From JAIVHA01 sp965367295 (GTDB lineage: Bacteria > Pseudomonadota > Gammaproteobacteria > DSM-19610): a DNA stretch of 38,777 bases. The DNA lies in NCBI GenBank assembly GCA_965367295.1, contig CBDUHN010000035.1, positions 1-38,777 of the forward strand. Reading direction: 5' to 3'. The notes beneath the pieces are model-generated. The model made no database searches and was not told the origin of the DNA. It saw nothing but the letters and a program-made list of their open reading frames with translations. A program made the translations under genes and the position numbers. Positions 15,808-23,573 of the stretch are shown piece by piece (positions within the stretch are counted from its first letter, which is position 1; the number at the start of each line of letters is the position of its first letter).

Positions 15808-16797
15808 ATGACTGAGTTGACCCCGGTTTTTCTGCTGTCGTTGCCCCGCTCCGGCTCAACCCTGTTGCAGCGGATGCTGATGGGGCATCCGCAGATCGAT
15901 TCGGTTGCGGAGCCCTGGTTTTTGCTGCCATTGGTCTATTCGCTGAAACAGGAAGGAGTGCGCGCCGAGTACCATCATAGGGTTGCCGTTTCTGCCGTGC
16001 AGGATCTGTTGGCCAATATGCCCGATGGCCGACGCCTCTATCTGGAAAAACTCCGCGAGCTCGCAGTGGCGCTATATCAACAACTTGCCCGTGGTGAGTC
16101 GCGCTATTTTATCGATAAGACCCCCCGTTACTACCTGATCATCCCTGAGTTGCTGGAGATGTTTCCGGAGAGCAAATTCATTTTTCTCTATCGCAACCCA
16201 CTTGCCGTGTGCGCGTCCATCATCGAGACCTGGTCCAACGGTCGGCTCAAGCATCTGCATAATTACCATCAGGATCTTTATGAGGGCATTGCCTGCCTGC
16301 AGCGGGGACAGCAGTTGGTGCCACCGGAACGCGCAATAGCGATGCGGTATGAGGACCTTGTGGCGGACCCCGAGCATTATACGAGCGGAATTTGCGAGTT
16401 TCTTGGTCTGCAGATCGATTCCAGGATGATGGCGGCTATTGATGACGTTGATCTTCGTGGTTCCATGGGGGACAAGTCCGGCCGTGCCAAATACAGCAGC
16501 ATAACCGCTGCCAGCAGGGATGGCTGGAAGGCGTGCTTTACCACGCGTGTACGTCAATGGTGGGGGCGCAGGTACCTGGAATCGCTGGGATCAGCGGAGA
16601 TCGGTGAAATCGGCTACGACGCCAGTGAGTTGGCGCGGGAGCTGCGCGAGGAGGTGCCGCTCGAGGGTGTTGGGGTGCGGGATGCGCTTGATCTGCTCTA
16701 TACGACCCTCTACCGGTATCTTGATGGAGCGCACTTTGCGGAATTGTTTGATCGTTTTCAGGAAAGTGAAAATACCGGTATTGTGGTGAAGAAGTGA
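15808..16797 (+). CDS. PAPS-dependent sulfotransferase
   Basis: A 329-aa member of the sulfotransferase family. The P-loop-like 5'-phosphosulfate motif is SLPRSGSTLLQ (11-21), and the 3'-phosphate motif FLYRNPLAVCASI carries Arg129 and Ser137. SVAEPWFLLPL early in the protein is a frequent feature of the Sulfotransfer_3-like branch. Together with the gene at 12004 this gives two distinct sulfotransferases near an APS kinase. The start is 5 nt after the WecG-type gene, and the stop overlaps the next start by GTGA, so it is firmly inside the operon. The target is likely a sugar of the polymer; a lipid or protein acceptor cannot be excluded. Confidence 0.85.
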   Translation: MTELTPVFLLSLPRSGSTLLQRMLMGHPQIDSVAEPWFLLPLVYSLKQEGVRAEYHHRVAVSAVQDLLANMPDGRRLYLEKLRELAVALYQQLARGESRYFIDKTPRYYLIIPELLEMFPESKFIFLYRNPLAVCASIIETWSNGRLKHLHNYHQDLYEGIACLQRGQQLVPPERAIAMRYEDLVADPEHYTSGICEFLGLQIDSRMMAAIDDVDLRGSMGDKSGRAKYSSITAASRDGWKACFTTRVRQWWGRRYLESLGSAEIGEIGYDASELARELREEVPLEGVGVRDALDLLYTTLYRYLDGAHFAELFDRFQESENTGIVVKK

Positions 16798-18299
16798 AAC
16801 GGGAAGTGAATGTGAAACCATTGCTCACAAGGTCGATTACCGCATCGGTTAGCGCAGATGCGGCCCTTCCGGGGTTGCCGCAACGGCCCGCAGACTCGGT
16901 GCGTACGGCATTTGTTTGGGCGGCGCTCGCCTTTTTCGGGGGCATGAGTTTTATATCCCCATGGTTTCTCGCGCCGACGACGTTTATGGGTGCGGTTGCC
17001 TTTATCAACAATCCCAGGTCATTGCTCTGGCTGTTTTTCATGTTTCACTGGTTGCTGTATGTGCCGTTCCTGGGGCCGGAGCTTGAGGCGATTCACCTGT
17101 CTGTGGGGCCGGTTAACATCTACTTGAATGATTTATTCTTTCTGGGTTTGTTTGCGCTGGTTGCGGCCGGGTTTCTGCAGCCTGTGCGACGTAACCGCAT
17201 GTTTGCGGTATCCGCGAGTAAATGGGTCATCCTCTATCTTGTCTATCTGGCGTTTCATATGGTCAAGGCCATGGCGACAGGGGTGGAGCTGGATGCCATT
17301 GTGCGAGAGAGTTCCGGCTATCTTATGTGTGTATTTTTTCTCTATGCGCTTATGTATATCGAAGCGAGAGATGTAGAGAAAATTGGTCTGTGGTTTTATC
17401 GCCTGTGGCTGTTTATCCCGATATTCCAGGTCGTGATGATCATGACCGGGCAGACCTGGATAACGGATAGCGGTACCGAGCGAACCCTGTTTATTGGGCC
17501 GAATATCTTCTTTCTGCTGGTAATAGCCTACAAGCTGCTGGTCGACAAGCTGACTACAGCCAATATGCTGGTGATTGCGTACATGCTGGCAGGCATGGCG
17601 ATGACCCAATACAGGTCAGCCTTTGTGGCATTGCTGGCGATGGGTTTTTTGATCGGGTTTCTCTATCTGAAGCATGGATCCCTTGGCAAGCTTGTGTATT
17701 ACCCCGTTGCCATCGTCATGCTTGGGATTATGGGGCTAAGTGCCCTGTATGTGGCGAAGCCGGATTACGTGGAAGGTCTCTATACCCGCTATTTCGATTC
17801 TTATGATGTCAAGGGCGGCACCATCAATGCGCGGGCCGAGATGTGGGCCGCCGGAATGCAGACATTCAAGAGTCACCCGCTCTTTGGGATTGGTGTCGGG
17901 CGGGCTATTTTTAGCGATGTTAGTGTATTGGCGGGGGGGCGTGAGTGGAGTCCACATAATTTCGTCGTCAGGCTGCTGGCCAAGCAGGGGGTCATAGGCC
18001 TCTTTCTGGTCTCGGCCATTGTCCTGTCCGCTCTGCGCCGTCTCCTGCGCTGGCGGGGGAGTGGCCCGGATCGCTCAATCGTGCAATTGGGCTTGGTCTA
18101 TACGCTTTCGCTGCTGATCGTGCATTCAATGAATGCGACCTTTGCCATGCACAGAGTTGGCTTTGTGCTATGGCTGTTCCTGGCCTTTATGCTCATCTAT
18201 GTCTTTCGTGAAAAGGATGGCCAGCAAGAGCATGATTCCAAAAAACGTCATGACATGACAGCGAGTGGTGTGATTCTCAAGCGGCAAGTGACTGGGTGA
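16794..18299 (+). CDS. O-antigen ligase/Wzy-like polymerase
   Basis: A 501-aa polytopic membrane protein with about ten or more hydrophobic segments. The signature of the Wzy/ligase family is in the C-terminal half: NARAEMWAAGMQTFKSHPLF, then GIGVGRAIF and SPHNFVVRLLAKQGVIGL, with the conserved HNxxxxLLxxxG-type pattern in a periplasmic loop. It probably polymerises the lipid-linked repeat units flipped by the protein at 12844, or ligates the chain. GTG 16794 overlaps the preceding stop (GTGA), supporting coupled translation. About 45 polar N-terminal residues precede the first membrane segment, so a later start is possible. Confidence 0.83.
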   Translation: MKREVNVKPLLTRSITASVSADAALPGLPQRPADSVRTAFVWAALAFFGGMSFISPWFLAPTTFMGAVAFINNPRSLLWLFFMFHWLLYVPFLGPELEAIHLSVGPVNIYLNDLFFLGLFALVAAGFLQPVRRNRMFAVSASKWVILYLVYLAFHMVKAMATGVELDAIVRESSGYLMCVFFLYALMYIEARDVEKIGLWFYRLWLFIPIFQVVMIMTGQTWITDSGTERTLFIGPNIFFLLVIAYKLLVDKLTTANMLVIAYMLAGMAMTQYRSAFVALLAMGFLIGFLYLKHGSLGKLVYYPVAIVMLGIMGLSALYVAKPDYVEGLYTRYFDSYDVKGGTINARAEMWAAGMQTFKSHPLFGIGVGRAIFSDVSVLAGGREWSPHNFVVRLLAKQGVIGLFLVSAIVLSALRRLLRWRGSGPDRSIVQLGLVYTLSLLIVHSMNATFAMHRVGFVLWLFLAFMLIYVFREKDGQQEHDSKKRHDMTASGVILKRQVTG

Positions 18300-19180
18300 T
18301 GGTTATGTCGGTCTGGATCTGTATACCTGTTTTCAACCGGATCGAGTACACGCTGCGGTGCGTTTCCAGCCTGCAGTGTCAGCAATACCGTAATTTCCGC
18401 ATTCTGGTCTGTGACGATGGTTCGACCGATGGTACATCGGAAAGGCTCGCCGAACAATTTCCTGATGTTGTGATTCTGGAAGGGGATGGTGAGCTTTGGT
18501 GGACGGGTGCGACAAATCGCTGTGTTGAATATGTGCTTGAGCATGAGCAGGGTAAGAATGCATATATCCTCACGCTCAACAATGATCTGGAGGTGAAGTC
18601 GGACTACCTCGATGAGTTGATGAAGGTTGCCGCGCGATATCCTGGGGCAATAGTGACATCAAGTGAGTGCGATGTTTCAAGCGGGGAGCTTGTCTCCAGC
18701 GGGTTTGTGCACAGTTGGTGGAGCACGAAATCACGTTCTATCAATCCATCGCGGGATTTTCTTGCGAACGACCCTCACGTTGCTGAAGTTACTCATGCCG
18801 CCGGGCGGGGTACTCTGATTCCGCTGGATGTATTTCGAAAAGTGGGGCTCTATGACTTCAAGCGACTTCCACAATATGGGGCGGACTATGACTTTGCTTT
18901 CCGGGCGGCTGCGGCCGGGGTGAGAATTCTGGTTAGTTTCGATGCGCGGGTGTATTCCCATGTCGAGGCTACGGGGCTAACCGGGATTTTTTCCCAAAGT
19001 GGTTTCAGGGCGCTTGTCCGCTATCTGACGGATCGCAGGTCGCCAGCTTCCCTCCAGGTAAGGTGGTGGATGGCCTGGAAGAATTGCCCGGTGTATTTGC
19101 TGCCCAGTTATCTGATTCTTGATTTCGTATTTGTGCTGGGTGGGTATTTCAAACGGCGGCTGCGTGCTCGCGCTGGATAG
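18296..19180 (+). CDS. Family 2 glycosyltransferase
   Basis: A GT-A fold glycosyltransferase of family GT2. The N-terminus VWICIPVFNRIEYTLRCVSS and VCDDGSTDGTSERL form the nucleotide-binding half. LNNDLEV holds the DxD-like metal site, and GRGTLIPLDVFRKVG with QYGADYDFAFRA is typical of rhamnosyltransferase-like (WbbL-type) GT2 enzymes. The C-terminus is hydrophobic and basic and may touch the membrane. The start is uncertain: GTG 18296 overlaps the previous stop, and ATG 18299 and ATG 18305 follow in frame; MSVWICIPVFNR from 18305 is the most family-like N-terminus. Sugar specificity cannot be read. Confidence 0.88.
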   Translation: MMVMSVWICIPVFNRIEYTLRCVSSLQCQQYRNFRILVCDDGSTDGTSERLAEQFPDVVILEGDGELWWTGATNRCVEYVLEHEQGKNAYILTLNNDLEVKSDYLDELMKVAARYPGAIVTSSECDVSSGELVSSGFVHSWWSTKSRSINPSRDFLANDPHVAEVTHAAGRGTLIPLDVFRKVGLYDFKRLPQYGADYDFAFRAAAAGVRILVSFDARVYSHVEATGLTGIFSQSGFRALVRYLTDRRSPASLQVRWWMAWKNCPVYLLPSYLILDFVFVLGGYFKRRLRARAG

Positions 19181-19185
19181 GTCTA

Positions 19186-20388
19186 TTGTCGGGTAAAATT
19201 GTGCGAATCGTTATTGCCACCATTATGCGTAGGGAGGGGGAGACGGGGGTCCAGGCGCATTTTAATCACCTGGCTCATGGTCTGGCTGCTCAGGGTGACG
19301 ATGTTTCGATCGTGAACTGTTTCGATGTCGGTAAGCTATTGTATATCCCTATCTATGCGGTGCGTCCCTTGCTTTTGGCGCGCTACCTGCCTGCAATGGG
19401 TGTTGCTTGGTACCGATTGTGGCATTACTGGTTTCTGTGGCTGAGTCTGTACCGCACGCTACGAAAAGCGGATGTGGATGTGGTCAATGCCCAGTGTCCT
19501 CTAAGCGCAAAAGCTGCGTTCTCTGTGCGGCATTTTCTTGGCCAACATTTCAGGATATTGCTTACATGTCATTTCAATGTATCCCAGGCTGAGGAATTCG
19601 CAGGGAAAGGGCAAATTGCACGGCAAGGTTTTCTTTACCGGCGGATTCTCCACCTGGAAGAGAAGGTGCTTGGACAGGTTGATGGTGTGGTCTTTGTTTC
19701 GCAGTATTCAGCGCAGCGTATTCTGGATTTTCATCGGAGTACTCCATGCTGGTCATCGGTTATCTGGAATGGCATTGGACATATAGTTGCGAAACCTCGT
19801 GAGGAGGTTCGTGAAAAGCTGGGTATAGATGAGGATAGACCTGTTATTGCGATGGTCGGCACCTTGGAGCCGAGAAAGAATCAGCGTTTTCTGCTTGCCG
19901 TGTTAAGCGAAATGCATAGGGCAGGAGTTTATGCAGCACTTGTTTTGATCGGAAATGGACCTGATCGAGCGCTGTTGGAGTCGGCTTCAGAAGCGCTTGG
20001 ACTGAGAAAAGATGTTTATTTCCTGGGTCATCAGCCAGATGCGGCCCAGATGCTTATGGTGGCTGACGTTTATTGCCACCCCGCTCTGGAAGAGAGTTTT
20101 GGTATTGCTGTACTGGAGGCGATGTCAGTTGGGATTCCGGTGGTGGCGGCTCCAGTTGGCGGAATTCCTGAATTTTTGATTGATGGTGTAAATGGCTACC
20201 TCGCAGCAGCGGGCGAAGGTGATGTGTCTGCTTTCAGTGCGACCGTTATGGAGGTGCTTGCACAGTGTGATCAGACAGAAGTGGTAGTGAAGAATGCCAG
20301 GAAATTTGTGGCGACCCAATGTAGTGATGAGCAGATGTCAAAACACTATAAAACAGCATATGACTTTCTGTTGGGCGATGGGGTATGA
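19186..20388 (+). CDS. Family 4 glycosyltransferase
   Basis: A 400-aa GT-B fold enzyme of family GT4. The N-terminal domain binds the acceptor (ETGVQAHFNHLAHGL, LLTCHFNVSQ). The C-terminal nucleotide-sugar domain contains VAMVGTLEPRKNQRFLL-like sequence, GNGPDRALLE and the E-x7-E type motif in ALEESFGIAVLEAMSVGIPV, followed by GGIPEFLIDGVNGYL. It transfers a sugar with retention of configuration, probably in the cytosol at the membrane. The start is TTG 19186 or GTG 19201; no strong ribosome site is seen. The stop overlaps the next start (ATGA). Codon use and base composition are less GC-rich than in the flanking genes. Confidence 0.88.
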   Translation: MSGKIVRIVIATIMRREGETGVQAHFNHLAHGLAAQGDDVSIVNCFDVGKLLYIPIYAVRPLLLARYLPAMGVAWYRLWHYWFLWLSLYRTLRKADVDVVNAQCPLSAKAAFSVRHFLGQHFRILLTCHFNVSQAEEFAGKGQIARQGFLYRRILHLEEKVLGQVDGVVFVSQYSAQRILDFHRSTPCWSSVIWNGIGHIVAKPREEVREKLGIDEDRPVIAMVGTLEPRKNQRFLLAVLSEMHRAGVYAALVLIGNGPDRALLESASEALGLRKDVYFLGHQPDAAQMLMVADVYCHPALEESFGIAVLEAMSVGIPVVAAPVGGIPEFLIDGVNGYLAAAGEGDVSAFSATVMEVLAQCDQTEVVVKNARKFVATQCSDEQMSKHYKTAYDFLLGDGV

Positions 20389-21524
20389 GTGCGCGAGTGA
20401 TGATCGTCCAGCGTGGTATATCCCGGCATCGGGTGCCATTCTATGAGCGCTTGAGGTCGCAATTGGCTGAGCGTGATATTGAGCTTCAACTGGTGCACGG
20501 GTACTTCGCTCCGTGGGAACGTGGTAAGGGCGATTTGGCGTGTATTCCATGGGCTACTCAGATCGATAATAAGGTGCTTCGTTGCCGTGGCCGGGAAATC
20601 TACTGGCAGCCGGTGCCGCTGAGTATATTTTCAGCGGATTTGGTGGTAGTGGAGCAGGCCAATAGGTTGCTGCTGAACTATCTGATGTTGTTATTGCGGC
20701 CGTTTACGGGTCAGCGCGTTGCATTGTGGGGGCATGGCCGAAATTTTCAGGCAAAGCATCCCGGATCTGTGTTGGAGCGATTCAAGAAATGGTGGTCGCG
20801 TCGCGCCGACTGGTTTTTCCTATATACGGAACATGGTGCTCAGCTGATGCAAAATGCTGGTGCCAACCCTTCGCGGATGTCGGTGGTATTCAACACGATT
20901 GATACTAGAGAACTTCAGGAAACAAAGGCAGAGATTAGCCGGCAACAGCTTGATGATTTGAGGTTGGAGCTGGGTATAAATAATGGTGCAGTTGCAATTT
21001 ATTGCGGTGGCCTTTATCGCGGGAAACGCATCCGTGAACTGATATCAGCAGCATCGGAGATCAGGCGTGCTTTGCCAGATTTTTCACTGATCATAATTGG
21101 TGCTGGTGAGGAGTCTGGGTATGTCGAGAATAAGGCGCGGGAGCTTTCCTGGCTGCATTATCTTGGCCCCATGCATGGTCGCGAGCGAGTACCCTATTTC
21201 ATGCTGGCTGATGTGCAACTTATTCCGGGAGTGGTGGGGCTTTCGGTGATTGATAGTTTTGCTTTAGGTGTGCCTATGGTGACGATGCAGCAGGAAGGGC
21301 ATGGTCCAGAAATCAATTACATAGAGCCGGGAAAGAATGGGCTGATAACGGCTGATAACCTCCAGGAGTATGTGGCGGCAGTCCAGATGATCCTGAAGGA
21401 CCGCGATGCGCTTTTCAGGATGAAGTCTGAATGCGAGCAGAGTGTAAAGCATTATTCGCTGGATAACATGGTTAAGCGTTTTGCTGACGGAGTTGAAGCG
21501 GCTATCTCGGGAAATGCGTCATGA
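20385..21524 (+). CDS. Family 4-like glycosyltransferase
   Basis: A 379-aa GT-B glycosyltransferase. The C-terminal domain includes AIYCGGLYRGKRIRELI, LIIIGAGEESGYVEN, YLGPMHGRERVPYFMLADV and LIPGVVGLSVIDSFALGVPM, which replaces the classical E-x7-E by a weaker motif (GVVGLSVIDSF). The N-terminal part reads GISRHRVPFYERLRSQL. The divergent motif separates it from the two neighbouring GT4 proteins and might reflect a different donor. It is linked by ATGA overlaps to both neighbours, so it belongs to one translational unit with them. Confidence 0.82.
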   Translation: MSARVMIVQRGISRHRVPFYERLRSQLAERDIELQLVHGYFAPWERGKGDLACIPWATQIDNKVLRCRGREIYWQPVPLSIFSADLVVVEQANRLLLNYLMLLLRPFTGQRVALWGHGRNFQAKHPGSVLERFKKWWSRRADWFFLYTEHGAQLMQNAGANPSRMSVVFNTIDTRELQETKAEISRQQLDDLRLELGINNGAVAIYCGGLYRGKRIRELISAASEIRRALPDFSLIIIGAGEESGYVENKARELSWLHYLGPMHGRERVPYFMLADVQLIPGVVGLSVIDSFALGVPMVTMQQEGHGPEINYIEPGKNGLITADNLQEYVAAVQMILKDRDALFRMKSECEQSVKHYSLDNMVKRFADGVEAAISGNAS

Positions 21525-22690
21525 AGGTCTTTCAGGTGCACAATTTCTATGCGTATCCGGGAGGAGAGTGCAGTGTAGTTCGCCGCGAGAGGGAACTTCT
21601 TCGTTCCGCTGGGGTGGAGGTGATTCCATACGAAAAACATAGTAGTGCCATTAATGATTTATCGGTCGCTGGAAAAGCAGTTGGATTTCTGCAGATACCC
21701 TTTAATCGTGGCGTATATAGGGAGGTTCGCTCGATCCTTCAGGATCATCGGGTGGATGTTGCCCATGTGCACAATGTTTTTCCTTTGATCTCACCAAGCG
21801 TTTATCACGCTATTGCTGACGAGGGTGTCCCGATTGCGCAGACAGTTCACAATTATCGCCCGCTTTGTCCTAATGGCCAGTTTTTTCGCGCAGGTGCAAT
21901 ATGCGAGCGTTGTACTGAAAAATCTTTCTTGGAGGCAGTAAAGGGACGCTGCGTCCGAAAGAATTATGCGACCAGTATCATGTATGCAGCTGCAGTATAT
22001 GACGGTTGGAGGAAGAATGGCTACTGGAGCCGGATTGATCGATATATCGCACTCAATCACTTTGTAAGCGATCGCCTTATAAATGAAGAGTTACCATTGC
22101 AGCGGATTGCTGTCCTGCCGAACTATGTTGACGTTATAGCAGACGATGTGTCTGATAAGCGAGAATATGTTCTCTATCTTGGTAGGCTGAGTCCGGAAAA
22201 AGGGCTGTTCACGCTACTGGAAGCGGCACAGCGCGTGCCTGATGTCCCGGTAATCATCGCGGGAGAGGGGCCGCTTTATAATGACTTGGCTGCGCAAATA
22301 GAACAGCGTGGTATTGCAAATGTCGTGTTGCGTGGATATGTGGCTGGTGCGGAAAAAGCGGAGCTGCTTATGCATGCGGCTTGTCTGATAGTTCCCTCGC
22401 TCTGGTATGAAAATTGTCCCATCTCAGTGCTTGAAGCCTTATCCTGTGGCACTGGTCTTGTGGTGTCTCGTATAGGTGGTCTTCCGGAGCTGGTAAGGGA
22501 AGAGGATACTGGGTATTTATTCGAGCCCGGTGATGCTGTCGGCCTGGCTGAGTTGATGCAACGGTGTAGCCATGACCAGTCCCTGGCTAGGGGGCTCGGG
22601 GAAGCGGCCCTTATTGATGCTCGGCTGCGATTTTCTGCGGAAGTGCATCTGGAGGGGCTGATGACAATTTACAATCAAATCAAGTGTTGA
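21521..22690 (+). CDS. Family 4 glycosyltransferase
   Basis: A 389-aa GT4 enzyme with the family pattern: N-terminal PGGECSVVRRERELLRSAGV, HVHNVFPLISPSVYHA and TVHNYRPLCPNG (a cysteine-rich stretch CERCTEKSF follows), and C-terminal YLGRLSPEKGLFTLLEAA, IIAGEGPLY, and the E-x7-E-like motif in SLWYENCPISVLEALSCG with GGLPELV. The CPNG...C...CxxC pattern is shared by a subgroup of GT4 proteins in capsule loci. ATG 21521 overlaps the previous stop (ATGA). A 53-nt A/T-rich gap follows before the methyltransferase. Donor and acceptor are unknown. Confidence 0.88.
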   Translation: MKVFQVHNFYAYPGGECSVVRRERELLRSAGVEVIPYEKHSSAINDLSVAGKAVGFLQIPFNRGVYREVRSILQDHRVDVAHVHNVFPLISPSVYHAIADEGVPIAQTVHNYRPLCPNGQFFRAGAICERCTEKSFLEAVKGRCVRKNYATSIMYAAAVYDGWRKNGYWSRIDRYIALNHFVSDRLINEELPLQRIAVLPNYVDVIADDVSDKREYVLYLGRLSPEKGLFTLLEAAQRVPDVPVIIAGEGPLYNDLAAQIEQRGIANVVLRGYVAGAEKAELLMHAACLIVPSLWYENCPISVLEALSCGTGLVVSRIGGLPELVREEDTGYLFEPGDAVGLAELMQRCSHDQSLARGLGEAALIDARLRFSAEVHLEGLMTIYNQIKC

Positions 22691-22743
22691 ATGTGTCTGC
22701 TAGATAGTTTTAATCAATAATTAGATATGAAGAGGCTTTGGTA

Positions 22744-23550
22744 ATGAGCATGAAACATGCAATTCTGAGAATCCTGATGATTCCGGTACGGCTGGTGAGG
22801 GGGTGGAAGTACCCGGCAAAAAAAGTGATCCAATATATTCAGTGGGTTTTCAATTCCCGGGAACATACCAATCTGACATACCACCTGGATCCATTGAATG
22901 TTCGTTATATGGGGTCTCTTTTAGCGGAGGTTACCGGTCAATCGCGCGAACAGATTACCAGCTATATGGATGAGCTTGAAAATGATGAGGGGTTGCGGCT
23001 GCATATTAAGAAGCTGGTGCGTTCAAGTGACCGAGCTTATCTGGCGGATGAGGAGCCCAGATACGCGCGCCGCGCGGGATGGTATGCGCTTATAAGAGCA
23101 TTGAAGCCTGCAGTTGTGGTTGAGACGGGTGTTGATAAGGGTTTGGGGGCTTGCGTGATCACTGCGGCTTTACGTAAAAACGCTGAAGAGGGTGTTGAAG
23201 GATATTATTACGGAACCGACATCAATCCGAAGGCAGGTTATTTCCTTCGCGATCCATATTCTCAGTATGGAGAGATTTTATATGGTGATTCGATCGACTC
23301 TCTCTCAAAGCTCGATTGCCAGATTGATTTGTTCATAAATGATAGTGATCATTCCAAGGATTACGAATTGCGGGAATACGAATTGGTTCGAAACAAGCTT
23401 GGTAACGGTGCTGTGATCATTGGCGATAATTCTCATGGTAGCCCAAGCCTGTATGATTTCTCGCAGGCTGCAGGCAGGAAATTCCTTTTCTTTCAGGAAA
23501 AGCCAATAAACCATTGGTATCCAGGTGGTGGTATGGGGATTTCATTCTGA
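22744..23550 (+). CDS. Class I SAM-dependent methyltransferase
   Basis: A 268-aa protein with a Rossmann-like SAM-binding core in its second half: VVVETGVDKGLGACVITAAL is the glycine-rich motif I, YYYGTDINP carries the acidic residue of motif II, and LFINDSDHSKDYELREYELV with VIIGDNSHGS follows. This resembles cephalosporin-hydroxylase/Methyltransf_24-type proteins found in surface polysaccharide loci. The first about 100 residues include a basic, amphipathic start that may contact the membrane. ATG 22744 follows GAGG at good distance; TTG 22738 is possible. It probably O-methylates a sugar of the polymer, which is inferred from location. Confidence 0.78.
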   Translation: MSMKHAILRILMIPVRLVRGWKYPAKKVIQYIQWVFNSREHTNLTYHLDPLNVRYMGSLLAEVTGQSREQITSYMDELENDEGLRLHIKKLVRSSDRAYLADEEPRYARRAGWYALIRALKPAVVVETGVDKGLGACVITAALRKNAEEGVEGYYYGTDINPKAGYFLRDPYSQYGEILYGDSIDSLSKLDCQIDLFINDSDHSKDYELREYELVRNKLGNGAVIIGDNSHGSPSLYDFSQAAGRKFLFFQEKPINHWYPGGGMGISF

Positions 23551-23573
23551 ATTTTCGAGCTCCATGTGGCGAT

